Positions 23,655 to 30,799 of a stretch of 30,987 bases of DNA are shown piece by piece. How positions within the stretch are numbered: the stretch's first letter is position 1; each line of letters opens with the position of its first letter. The notes below the pieces were generated by a model that searched no databases, was not told where the DNA came from, and was given only the letters and a program-made list of their open reading frames with translations. The translations under genes were made by a program, and so were the position numbers. Source of the stretch: an uncultured Oscillospiraceae bacterium (GTDB lineage: Bacteria; Bacillota; Clostridia; Oscillospirales; Acutalibacteraceae). The stretch is taken from assembly GCA_900552115.1 (NCBI GenBank), contig URYP01000016.1, positions 1 through 30,987 on the forward strand, written 5' to 3'.

Positions 23655-24383
23655 TCATCCCTCCTCTGCCGATGTCCGGGAGCGCTCCAGCATGGTAACC
23701 GTCTGCCCGTCGCCGTCCCCATCCACCCGGATGCGGCGGCCTTTAATGAGTTCCAGCAGCGCCAGAAAGGTCGCCACCAGCTCGGATTTGCTTTCGGCCG
23801 ACTGGAACAGCGTGGGATAAGCAACGTGTTTTTCTTTATACAGACGGCGAAGCACAAACATAATTTTTGAGGATACCGAAACGATCTTGCGGGATACGAT
23901 CCCGCTGAACGCCTGCACCGGTGGCGGCAGGCGCCGCTTTCCCCGCCCGGCGGCGGCCAGGTAGGCGTCCCGCATGGTTTCGGGAGGATGCACCCGCCGG
24001 TAAGTGCGGTCGGGTTCAACCTCTTCCGCAGACCGGATAAACAGATCCCCGCCGACATACACGGCCGCCATTCGCCCGGCTATTTCCCGGCAGAGCTGGT
24101 ATTCAATCAATTCGCCGGCCAGCTCCCGTTTCAGCTCTTCCGCTTCCTCGTGCCGGGGCAGCAGCATGGCCGATTTGATCTGCACCAGACGGGCGGCCAT
24201 CTCCAAAAACTCGGTAGCGACATCCAGATCGGTCTCCTGCATCCGCCGGATAGTATCCATGTACTGCTGCAGCACCTCGGCAATGGGTATATCGTAAATA
24301 TTGAGTTTATTTTTCTGCACCAGAAAAAGCAGCAGATCCAGCGGCCCCTCAAAAGCGGGCAGCTTGTAGGAAATCGTATCCAT
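23655..24383 (-). CDS. scpA: Segregation and condensation protein A
   Basis: This 242-residue kleisin subunit bridges the SMC heads in chromosome condensation. The N-terminal domain shows the hallmark FEGPLDLLLFLVQKNKLNIY and EFLEMAARLVQIKSAMLLP. The C-terminal winged helix contains SKSELVATFLALLELIK. Length is standard. AGGAG is a few bases before the ATG. It is directly followed by scpB. Confidence 0.96.
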   Translation of the reverse strand: MDTISYKLPAFEGPLDLLLFLVQKNKLNIYDIPIAEVLQQYMDTIRRMQETDLDVATEFLEMAARLVQIKSAMLLPRHEEAEELKRELAGELIEYQLCREIAGRMAAVYVGGDLFIRSAEEVEPDRTYRRVHPPETMRDAYLAAAGRGKRRLPPPVQAFSGIVSRKIVSVSSKIMFVLRRLYKEKHVAYPTLFQSAESKSELVATFLALLELIKGRRIRVDGDGDGQTVTMLERSRTSAEEG

Positions 24384-24400
24384 GCGGCTCCTGTCCTTAT

Positions 24401-25117
24401 TTAAAATTGGTTAGGCATGCCGAACAGCGCGCAAAACAGGCCGCCCACTCCATGGCGCAGCCAGTAAAGGGGCGTGTCGAGAACGCCCACAAACAGCAGA
24501 AGCAGCAGGCCCAGCATGATATACCGCTCGTACTGTTCCATATAGAATGCCCATTTCCGCGGCAGAATCGCACTAAAAATACGGGAGCCGTCCAACGGAG
24601 GGATGGGCAGCAGGTTGAACACCGCCAGCCCAATATTGACACTCGCAAACACCTGGATTAAAATAATATGCGCGTATTGCAGCCATTCCGATCCCATATT
24701 CGCGTATAAATATCCATCCTGTACACCGCCGCCAAACAGCAGCAGCACCCGGAAAATCGCGATGGAAAGGATCGCCATCAGCAGGTTGGACACCGGGCCG
24801 GCCAAGGCGGTCAGCGCCATGCCCTGGCGGGCGTTTTTAAAATGCCGCGGGCTAACCGGCACCGGGCGGGCGTAACCGATGCCGAAAAGCAGGATCATGC
24901 CCGCGCCCATCCAATCGATGTGCGCCAGAGGGTTGAGTGTCAGCCGGCCGTTCCAACGGGGGGTCTTGTCCCCCAAGCGGTCCGCCACAAAGGCGTGAGC
25001 AAACTCATGCACCGGCATCAGCACCAGAATCAGCACCATATAACTGAGAAACAAAAACATCAGCTGCATAAAATCCACATTGCCGGATCGCATCGCGCTC
25101 AGTACGGTTCCCAACAT
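24401..25117 (-). CDS. M50-type site-2 protease family membrane protein
   Basis: This 238-residue polytopic membrane metalloprotease-like protein (YwhC/rhomboid-independent S2P family) carries the zinc motif HEFAH (37-41) in a membrane helix. The second motif NLLPIPPLDG (about 174-183) supplies the third zinc ligand. About five to six hydrophobic helices are seen. Family members cut membrane-embedded substrates; the substrate here is unknown. It leads the minus-strand operon with scpA-scpB and is preceded by AAAGGAG. It often precedes scpA in Clostridia and Bacilli. Confidence 0.93.
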   Translation of the reverse strand: MLGTVLSAMRSGNVDFMQLMFLFLSYMVLILVLMPVHEFAHAFVADRLGDKTPRWNGRLTLNPLAHIDWMGAGMILLFGIGYARPVPVSPRHFKNARQGMALTALAGPVSNLLMAILSIAIFRVLLLFGGGVQDGYLYANMGSEWLQYAHIILIQVFASVNIGLAVFNLLPIPPLDGSRIFSAILPRKWAFYMEQYERYIMLGLLLLLFVGVLDTPLYWLRHGVGGLFCALFGMPNQF

Positions 25118-25166
25118 ATTGTCAAGTCTCCTTTAATCTCTTCCTGTACAAAACCCATAATGATAT

Positions 25167-25195
25167 ATTATATTAAAATTGATACGGGATTACAA
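25167..25195 (-). promoter_or_regulatory. SigA-type promoter of the M50-scpAB operon
   Basis: On the minus strand, TTGTAA (25190-25195), a 17-base spacer and perfect TATAAT (25167-25172) lie 50 bases before the M50 gene. It diverges from the rpmB promoter, with 58 bases between the two -35 boxes. Confidence 0.88.
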
Positions 25196-25253
25196 GCCTT
25201 TCCCGTCCTGTTTGCAGAAAATTCAGAAATCCCCGGGTTTTTCAAAAAAAGGG

Positions 25254-25282
25254 TTGCTTTTTCAGGAAAGGTCTGTTAAAAT
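25254..25282 (+). promoter_or_regulatory. SigA-type promoter of rpmB
   Basis: TTGCTT (25254-25259), a 17-base spacer and TAAAAT (25277-25282) lie 35 bases before rpmB. Confidence 0.8.
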
Positions 25283-25317
25283 AAATCCGTTATTTTGCTT
25301 TTGGGAGGTGCAGAAAT

Positions 25318-25506
25318 ATGGCAAAATGTGATATTTGCGGAAAAAGCGTTGCGTTCGGCATCAAGGTTTCCCACTCGCACAGACGGTCCAACCGTGCCTG
25401 GAAACCCAACATCAAACGCGTCAAGGCCGTGGTCAACGGTTCTCCGAAAAGGGTTTACGCCTGCACCCGTTGCTTGCGTTCCGGAAAAGTGACCCGCGCG
25501 ATCTGA
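25318..25506 (+). CDS. rpmB: 50S ribosomal protein L28 (zinc type)
   Basis: This 62-residue large-subunit protein starts MAKCDICGKSVAFGIKVSHS. CxxC (CDIC) at residues 4-7 and a second pair in CTRC near the C-terminus form the zinc ribbon of the C+ form of L28. The N-terminal basic stretch SHRRSNRAWKPN contacts rRNA. GGGAGG precedes the ATG. In Bacillus rpmB lies between thiN and spoVM; here it has moved away and is transcribed in the opposite direction, followed at once by a strong terminator. Confidence 0.97.
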   Translation: MAKCDICGKSVAFGIKVSHSHRRSNRAWKPNIKRVKAVVNGSPKRVYACTRCLRSGKVTRAI

Positions 25507-25523
25507 GAATAACCGATATCTGG

Positions 25524-25553
25524 AAAGAGCCGCCTGACAGGCGGCTCTTTTTG
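25524..25553 (+). terminator. Terminator of rpmB
   Basis: A 12-bp perfect stem (25524-25535 AAAGAGCCGCCT with 25539-25550) and a three-base loop are followed by five T, 17 bases after the rpmB stop. Confidence 0.92.
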
Positions 25554-25642
25554 TTTATCCGCTATCGATGACCGCCCTGGTCATGTCTCCCGGACGCTGT
25601 AAGACATCCGGCAGCAGGCGTCGTGCCATTCCGGATATTTTT
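25554..25642. other. Structured stretch between two terminators
   Basis: No gene fits these 89 bases. ATGACC/GGTCAT (25568-25573 with 25579-25584) and ATGTCT/AGACAT (25583-25588 with 25602-25607) overlap by two bases and could form alternative stems. A second terminator follows. A small RNA, or remnants of an older gene end, would both explain it; no promoter is evident just before it. Confidence 0.35.
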
Positions 25643-25675
25643 AAAAGACGCCGCGTTTGCGGCGTCTTTCTTTTT
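25643..25675 (+). terminator. Second intrinsic terminator downstream of rpmB
   Basis: AAAGACGCCGC (25644-25654) pairs perfectly with GCGGCGTCTTT (25659-25669) around a 4-base loop. It is followed by CTTTTTATTTA, a good T-run on the plus strand. On the minus strand the T-run is shorter. Confidence 0.88.
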
Positions 25676-25701
25676 ATTTAGCCCACTATTTTGTCAGCCT
25701 C

Positions 25702-25730
25702 TTGTAATTTTTACGGGAGTGGTATATAAT
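25702..25730 (+). promoter_or_regulatory. SigA-type promoter of pncB
   Basis: TTGTAA (25702-25707), a 17-base spacer and perfect TATAAT (25725-25730) give a short leader of about 60 bases before pncB. The leader holds GACAT...ATGTC (25739-25762, inverted 5-base arms), which could be a weak operator; no known NAD riboswitch is recognisable. Confidence 0.88.
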
Positions 25731-25795
25731 ATAACCCGACATGGGTGGAATAATTATGTCAGATCAGCTGTTGTCCGCCACAGGAGGAATAAACC

Positions 25796-27247
25796 ATGAA
25801 ACCAGAATACGCGCAGGAAAACCTGACCATGCTGACCGACTTTTACGAGATCACCATGGCCAACGGATTCCTGGAAAGCGGCAAGGGCGATCAAATCGTA
25901 TACTTCGATATGTTTTTCCGCCGTATTCCCGATAACGGCGGCCTGGCGATCATGGCCGGGCTTGAGCAGGTTATCGACTATTTGAACCAGCTTACCTTTA
26001 CCTCCGACGACATCGCGTATCTGCGCGGTCGTCATCTGTTTTCCGAAGAATTCCTGGATTATCTGGCGCAGTTCCGTTTCACCTGCGATGTGTGGGCGGT
26101 AGAGGAAGGCACACCCATTTTCCCGCACGAACCGATTCTGACGGTACGTGGTCCGGCCATACAGGCACAGTTTATCGAAACCATGCTGCTGCTCACCATC
26201 AATCACCAATCGCTGATCGCCACCAAAGCCAACCGGATTGTACGGGCCGCGGCCGGACGGTCGGTAATGGAATTCGGCTCCCGCCGCGCACAGGGATACA
26301 GCGGCGCCGTTTTTGGCGCCCGCGCCGCCTATATCGGCGGATGCAGCGCCACGGCCTGCACACTCGCCGACCGCCGCTTTGGTATTCCCGCCGCGGGGAC
26401 TATGGCCCACAGTTGGGTCCAGCTTTTTGACAGCGAGCTGGACGCGTTTCGCGCATACGCCCGTATTTATCCCGACAACTGCCTGCTGCTGGTTGATACC
26501 TACAACACCCTGAAATCGGGCGTTCCCAATGCCATCAAGGTTTTTAAAGAGGAGCTGCTGCCCCGGGGAAAGCGTCCCGGTGGTATTCGCATCGATTCCG
26601 GCGATATCCCCTATCTGAGCAAAAAAGCGCGCAAAATGCTGGATGAAGCAGGCTTTCCGGACTGCCCTATCACCGCTTCTAATTCGCTCGATGAACACAT
26701 TATACGCGATATGATCGCTCAAGGCGCCTGCGTAGACAGCTTCGGCGTGGGCGAACGGCTGATCACGGCAGCCGGCGATCCGGTTTTTGGCGGGGTGTAT
26801 AAACTGGCCGCTGTGGAAAAGGACGGCCGTATCCTGCCCCGCATCAAAATCAGCGAGAATGTTTCTAAGATCACCAATCCCTGCTTTAAGAACCTGTGGC
26901 GTCTTTTGGACCGGGAAACCGGCAAAGCCATTGCCGATGTGCTGACGCTGCACGACGAAGTTATCGACGATACACAGCCTTACGTTATTTTTGATCCCGA
27001 TCACATTTGGAAACGCAAAACTCTGACCAACTTTTCCGCCGTACCGCTTATGAAACCCATTTTCAAAAACGGGGCGTGCGTTTACACCTCTCCTCCCATT
27101 GAGACCATTCGCTCTTATTGCGCCGACCAGATAGCGCATATGTGGGATGAAGTGCTGCGGTTTGAGAATCCCCACACCTATTATGTCGATCTTTCTCAAC
27201 CCTTGTGGGATGAAAAACAAAAACTTTTATCAGAATACAGTTTTTAA
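25796..27247 (+). CDS. pncB: Nicotinate phosphoribosyltransferase
   Basis: This 483-residue enzyme joins nicotinic acid and PRPP to form nicotinate mononucleotide, the first salvage step to NAD. The N-terminal NMLTDFYEITMANG-type motif is present as TMLTDFYEITMANGF (about 11-25), followed by FDMFFRRIPDNGGLAI. Catalytic-region motifs include EFGSRRAQG (about 160-168), GTMAHSWVQ with the phosphorylatable-type His (about 202-210) and GGIRIDSGDIPYLSKKAR (about 261-278), ending with DSFGVGERLITAAGDP. AGGAGG lies 8 bases before the ATG. It is monocistronic as far as can be seen, and no clear terminator follows. Confidence 0.96.
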   Translation: MKPEYAQENLTMLTDFYEITMANGFLESGKGDQIVYFDMFFRRIPDNGGLAIMAGLEQVIDYLNQLTFTSDDIAYLRGRHLFSEEFLDYLAQFRFTCDVWAVEEGTPIFPHEPILTVRGPAIQAQFIETMLLLTINHQSLIATKANRIVRAAAGRSVMEFGSRRAQGYSGAVFGARAAYIGGCSATACTLADRRFGIPAAGTMAHSWVQLFDSELDAFRAYARIYPDNCLLLVDTYNTLKSGVPNAIKVFKEELLPRGKRPGGIRIDSGDIPYLSKKARKMLDEAGFPDCPITASNSLDEHIIRDMIAQGACVDSFGVGERLITAAGDPVFGGVYKLAAVEKDGRILPRIKISENVSKITNPCFKNLWRLLDRETGKAIADVLTLHDEVIDDTQPYVIFDPDHIWKRKTLTNFSAVPLMKPIFKNGACVYTSPPIETIRSYCADQIAHMWDEVLRFENPHTYYVDLSQPLWDEKQKLLSEYSF

Positions 27248-27373
27248 GTTTTCAATTCTTTCAAATCTGGAGTAAAATTAACAATTTATTCATAAAATAG
27301 ACACATTGCGCCCCTAAAATAACCTTAATGCTTGATTTATATTACGATAGGATTTAATAAGGAGGTCGAAATC

Positions 27374-27841
27374 ATGCCCAAATTGGTTTATGTATACGGG
27401 GATGACCAGAAAATGCTGGAAGTGCTTGTAACCTCTCTTCGCAATAATGGATATTCAATTGAATATACCGATATTTCCGAAGAAAACTGCGCGGGAAACA
27501 TTACGGCTGATATTTCGCTGGTGTGCAAGCCCGTATCGACAACGGAAAAGATTACCATGGGCGGATTAACAGTAGATTTGGACAACATGTCGGTTGTTAA
27601 TGAGAAACAGGAGTCGATTCATTTTACTCCCACGGAATTCTCAATGCTTACCTATCTGATGAAAAACGCCGCCCGCGCTGTTCCGCGCAGTGAGCTTCTC
27701 CCCGCTGTGTGGGGCATTGACCACAACCCGGCTACCCGCGTTGCGGACGATACGCTGAAACGCATCCGTCGCAAACTGGCCGGATCCCGGCTGTCGATCG
27801 ACACCGTGTGGGGCTATGGATTTAAAATCCGCGAAATTTAA
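27374..27841 (+). CDS. Orphan OmpR-type winged-helix protein with truncated receiver-like domain
   Basis: This 155-residue protein has a C-terminal Trans_reg_C winged helix (about 65-155) with FTPTEFSMLTYLMKNAARAV, VADDTLKRIRRKL and the wing VWGYGFKI. The N-terminal part (about 1-60) looks like a shortened response-regulator receiver. VYVYGDDQKMLEVLVTSLRN matches the first strand, acidic pair and helix, but the rest is missing, including the strand with the phosphorylated Asp. It therefore cannot be controlled by ordinary phosphorelay, by inference. No histidine kinase adjoins it. The ATG at 27374 is set by AAGGAGG 7 bases upstream. Its 127-base leader is A/T-rich with only weak promoter-like matches. 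Confidence 0.85.
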   Translation: MPKLVYVYGDDQKMLEVLVTSLRNNGYSIEYTDISEENCAGNITADISLVCKPVSTTEKITMGGLTVDLDNMSVVNEKQESIHFTPTEFSMLTYLMKNAARAVPRSELLPAVWGIDHNPATRVADDTLKRIRRKLAGSRLSIDTVWGYGFKIREI

Positions 27842-27865
27842 CACGGCATTCATAATTGGATTACC

Positions 27866-27902
27866 AACAAGGCTGAACACAAATGTGTTTCAGCCTTGTT
27901 TT
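27866..27902. terminator. Shared terminator between convergent genes
   Basis: AACAAGGCTGAA (27866-27877) pairs with TTCAGCCTTGTT (27889-27900). Three more pairs follow across a bulge, and the hairpin ends in TTTT on the plus strand. It closes the winged-helix gene; the stop codon of the opposing sigma-factor gene (27890) lies inside the stem, so the hairpin would also end that transcript, although its T-run there is poor. Confidence 0.75.
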
Positions 27903-28441
27903 GCGTTGAGCTGGGACGCCCGCAGGGACTGCCTCGCCCTCAGTAGGCGCACCGCCACCAAATTTGCCGATATTCCCAGACGGTCGGCGATTTTCTTTTC
28001 CGGATATTCCATTACATAGCGCAAAATCAGCACATCCTGTGAATCCTTGTTGAGTTTGCGGACAGAACAGCGGATACACTGACGGTCTTCTTCGGCTATT
28101 AACGCTTCTTCCGGCGATCGCGTGCTGCCGGCAAGAGCTTCCACATCCGCCTGCGGCAGACAGGTTTCCCGTTGTCCTTTATGCAGCCGGTTAAACGACA
28201 GATTGCGTGCAATGCAGATCAAATAGCGATGAGTCTTTTGGCGGTCGCCATGAGCTACCTGATCGATATGCCCGCGCAGACGGAGAAAAGTATCCTGCGC
28301 GACGTCTTCCGCTTCCGCATTATTTTTCAGAATGTGAAACGCACATTCCTTGACTTTTTGATGATACTCTCTGTATAATTGTTCCCAAAGCCGGTCCCTT
28401 GCCTCACGTTTGACAGGCAAGGCTCTCCCAGGCTGTCTCAC
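27890..28441 (-). CDS. ECF-like RNA polymerase sigma factor
   Basis: This 183-residue sigma-70 family protein of group-4 size has region 2 with HILKNNAEAEDVAQDTFLRL and THRYLICIARNLSFNRL (about 38-90). Region 4 is LNKDSQDVLILRYVMEYPEKK followed by IADRLGISANLVAVRLLRARQ (quoted in parts; about 130-170). It directs polymerase to a set of promoters that cannot be predicted here. No anti-sigma gene adjoins it, which is unusual for classical ECF pairs. I place the start at GTG 28441, 7 bases after a G-run (AAAAGGGGGG); a TTG two codons earlier is too close to it. A palindrome lies in its promoter. Confidence 0.87.
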   Translation of the reverse strand: MRQPGRALPVKREARDRLWEQLYREYHQKVKECAFHILKNNAEAEDVAQDTFLRLRGHIDQVAHGDRQKTHRYLICIARNLSFNRLHKGQRETCLPQADVEALAGSTRSPEEALIAEEDRQCIRCSVRKLNKDSQDVLILRYVMEYPEKKIADRLGISANLVAVRLLRARQSLRASQLNAKQG

Positions 28442-28500
28442 AGCCAAGCCCCCCTTTTCCGCATCACTCTATCATAAATTCCTGCCGAGATCAAGTTGCA

Positions 28501-28531
28501 TAAATAGTGAAATAATTTCACATTTTGTCAA
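28501..28531 (-). promoter_or_regulatory. Promoter of the sigma-factor gene
   Basis: On the minus strand, a perfect TTGACA (28526-28531) lies 85 bases before the start codon. The -10 is either ACTATT (17-base spacing) or TATTTA (19-base spacing); neither is strong. The -35 is of SigA type, not the GAAC type of ECF promoters, so simple autoactivation is unlikely. Confidence 0.55.
28507..28521. promoter_or_regulatory. Palindromic probable operator in the sigma-factor promoter
   Basis: GTGAAAT-A-ATTTCAC is a perfect 7-1-7 palindrome lying between the -35 and -10 boxes. Its place inside the spacer suggests repression by a dimeric DNA-binding protein. The regulator is not identified. Confidence 0.55.
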
Positions 28532-28615
28532 CGCATTTGGGGATTCTGTCTATTGATTCGCCTGTGTGTGTACTTCTGTATGACAATATCCACTCAGGGC
28601 ATAGGAGACGACGCC

Positions 28616-29947
28616 ATGTATATTCCATCTGCCGTCCGCGATATTCTGAATACGCTGACTCAGGCCGGCCACAGCGCATATATGGTGGGAGGCTGTGTGC
28701 GTGATTTCCTGATAGACCGCCGCTCCCACGACTGGGATATGACAACCTCTGCCCGGCCGGACGAGATGCTGCGGATTTTTGCCGGCAAAAAAGTGATCCC
28801 CACCGGCATCCGTCACGGCACAGTCACGGTTTTAGCGGATGATATACCGGTGGAAGTGACCACCTACCGGGTGGACGGCGGATATGAGGATCATCGCCAC
28901 CCTTCCCAGGTATCGTTCACCCGCTCCCTGACTGATGATCTTGCCCGGCGGGATTTCACCATGAATGCCATGGCGTATCACCCGGAGGAGGGCTTAATCG
29001 ATCCATTCGGCGGGCAGGCGGATCTGCGTGCGCGTCTTATCCGCTGCGTGGGAGACCCGGACACCCGGTTCAGGGAAGACGCCCTGCGGATTATCCGCGC
29101 CCTGCGGTTTTCTTCCATGCTGGGATGCTCCATCGAGTTCCGTACACAGACCGCCCTGCGCCGGGGCGCCCCTCTGTTAAAGACCATATCTCCGGAACGG
29201 CTGTACCGGGAGTGGCAGTCTCTGCTGTGCGGAGACGGCGTTGAGCCTGTTTTTCTCGACTATGCCGATGTACTGGCGGTGTTACTGCCGGAGATTGCAG
29301 CCATGCGCACCTGCCCCCAGCAGCATCCCTGCCATATGTATGACGTCTATACGCATACGGTTAAATCCCTGTCCGCCGCCCCGGCCGATCTCCTGACCAG
29401 ACTGTCTCTGCTGTTTCATGACGCCGGCAAGCCCTCCTGCCGCACGCGAGGAACCGATGGATGGGATCATTTTTACGGGCATGCCGCCCAAAGCGCCTCG
29501 ATTGCCAACCAGTGGCTGCAGGCAATGAGAGCCGACCGTGCCACTGTGGACACCGTGACACGGCTGGTTTCCCTGCACGACGCAGATCTTCCGGCCACGC
29601 GGCCGGCGATCCGCCGCTGGCTGGGCCGACTGGGCGCAGACAATTGCAGGCGCTGGCTGGATATCCGCCGCGCGGATATCGAAGCGTTGGCCCCAGAGGT
29701 ACGTCCCGGCAAAATGGTGGCTTTAAAAGAGCTGTCTTCCCTGTTTGATGAGGTATGCCGGGAACAGGAATGTTTTTCGCGCCGCCACTTGGCCATCAAT
29801 GGCCGGGACTTGATGGCGGCCGGCATTCCTCCCGGGAAGGACATGGGACAGCTGCTCACACAAATGCTGGAAGCGGTCATGGATGAACGGCTGCCGAACG
29901 AACGGGAAGCCTTGCTGGCCTGGGCAGCAAAGGCTGCGAAATTATAA
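28616..29947 (+). CDS. cca: CCA tRNA nucleotidyltransferase
   Basis: This 443-residue enzyme adds CCA to tRNA 3' ends. The nucleotidyltransferase head has GGCVRDFLIDRRSHDWDM (about 26-43), where GG anchors the primer and DWD binds metals, then RRDFTMNAMAY and REDALRIIRALRFSS. The HD region shows LLFHDAGKPSCRTR and FYGHAAQSA (about 263-295), so HD-type phosphohydrolase ligands are at least partly present. The ATG at 28616 is set by AGGAG 8 bases upstream; the frame is open further but without a binding site. A promoter ahead of it is not clear (TTGATT at 28553 is one weak candidate). Confidence 0.94.
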   Translation: MYIPSAVRDILNTLTQAGHSAYMVGGCVRDFLIDRRSHDWDMTTSARPDEMLRIFAGKKVIPTGIRHGTVTVLADDIPVEVTTYRVDGGYEDHRHPSQVSFTRSLTDDLARRDFTMNAMAYHPEEGLIDPFGGQADLRARLIRCVGDPDTRFREDALRIIRALRFSSMLGCSIEFRTQTALRRGAPLLKTISPERLYREWQSLLCGDGVEPVFLDYADVLAVLLPEIAAMRTCPQQHPCHMYDVYTHTVKSLSAAPADLLTRLSLLFHDAGKPSCRTRGTDGWDHFYGHAAQSASIANQWLQAMRADRATVDTVTRLVSLHDADLPATRPAIRRWLGRLGADNCRRWLDIRRADIEALAPEVRPGKMVALKELSSLFDEVCREQECFSRRHLAINGRDLMAAGIPPGKDMGQLLTQMLEAVMDERLPNEREALLAWAAKAAKL

Positions 29948-29959
29948 TCACGCCCCCAT

Positions 29960-29988
29960 TTGACAAATGGAAAATCACCGTTTTACCA
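29960..29988 (+). promoter_or_regulatory. Candidate promoter of the YczE-like gene
   Basis: A perfect TTGACA (29960-29965) follows the cca stop codon, but the -10 at 17-18 bases (TTACCA/TACCAG) is poor. A TACAAT at 29992 is too far away. It may need an activator, or the gene may be read from cca. Confidence 0.3.
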
Positions 29989-30058
29989 GCTTACAATACA
30001 CTGAAAATATAGATTGTTCTCCCATTCTGATAATCCTGCCTTGAAAGGGGTGTTGGAC

Positions 30059-30739
30059 ATGGCCTCTCCTCCCTCATTTGCCAGCGATACTTCCGGACGG
30101 CGTCCGATACAATGGGTCCGGGCGCTGCTTATACTGTTCCTGGGACTGACGATAGCCCACCTCGGCGTGACCCTGTTTCTGATTACCGACCTTGGTACCG
30201 ATACGTTCACCATCCTGATCCAGGGACTGGCTCATACGGCCGGCGTGTCTGTTGGAACCATGCATGTTATTGTGCTTTGCCTGCTCATGGCCGTTATGTT
30301 GGTTACCACCAAGGGCTATGTCAAACCGGGCACCGTGGTATGCGCTTTCTGCGGCGGCCCTATCATCGATTTCTTTACGTGGTTGCTTGGGGATGTTGTG
30401 AACGCCTCCTCCCCTTTGCCGGTTAGGCTGCTGGTGATGGCGGCCGGGTGCGTCGTCCTCGCCTGCGGGATGTCGGTGGTTATCGGCAGCCGCGCCGGAA
30501 CCGGGCCCAACGATTTAATCGCTATCATTCTCAGCGACAAATGGGGACGGTGGGAATTCCGCTGGGTACGTATGGCGTGTGACGGTTTGTTTGTCCTGCT
30601 GGGTTTTCTTCTGGGCGGAACGCTGGGGATCGGCACCATTGTTGCCGCCGTTTTAACCGGGCCCTGCGTGCAGTTTTTCCTTCCACTTACCGGCCGGCTA
30701 ATCGCGCATTGCCACATAGAACCGGATCGTTCCCGATAA
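30059..30739 (+). CDS. YczE/YitT-type integral membrane protein
   Basis: This 226-residue protein of the YczE/YyaS family has about five to six membrane helices. The N-terminal 20 residues are cytoplasmic and polar. Helices begin at about residues 24, 52, 78, 115 and 178. Conserved-looking motifs are LFLITDLGTDTFTILIQGL (about 41-59), GPIIDFF and GSRAGTGPNDL (about 142-152). Transport of a small molecule is suspected for this family but unproven. The ATG at 30059 has GAAAGGGG 8 bases upstream. A strong terminator follows 13 bases after the stop. Confidence 0.85.
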   Translation: MASPPSFASDTSGRRPIQWVRALLILFLGLTIAHLGVTLFLITDLGTDTFTILIQGLAHTAGVSVGTMHVIVLCLLMAVMLVTTKGYVKPGTVVCAFCGGPIIDFFTWLLGDVVNASSPLPVRLLVMAAGCVVLACGMSVVIGSRAGTGPNDLIAIILSDKWGRWEFRWVRMACDGLFVLLGFLLGGTLGIGTIVAAVLTGPCVQFFLPLTGRLIAHCHIEPDRSR

Positions 30740-30751
30740 GGCAGGTAATAG

Positions 30752-30790
30752 AAAACGGGAGGGGATATTTAAAATATCCCCTCCCGTTTC
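30752..30790. terminator. Bidirectional terminator
   Basis: An 18-bp perfect stem (30753-30770 with 30772-30789; in practice a 5-base loop) is the longest hairpin in the window. T-runs flank it on both strands (TTTTC on the minus side). It ends the YczE-like gene on the plus strand and the dockerin gene on the minus strand. Confidence 0.92.
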
Positions 30791-30799
30791 ATTGCGGTT

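Noticed and set aside
23336..24058. 240-residue minus-strand frame bridging scpA and scpB
   Set aside because: It is an alternative frame across both genes, rich in Arg, Trp and Pro, with no homology to known folds.
25731..25795. NAD-type riboswitch in the pncB leader
   Set aside because: The leader is only about 60 bases and lacks the conserved elements of NAD riboswitches; only a weak 5-base inverted repeat is present.
25754..27220. 488-residue minus-strand open frame
   Set aside because: It is antisense to pncB, whose motifs, promoter and binding site are all clear; the antisense composition is not protein-like.
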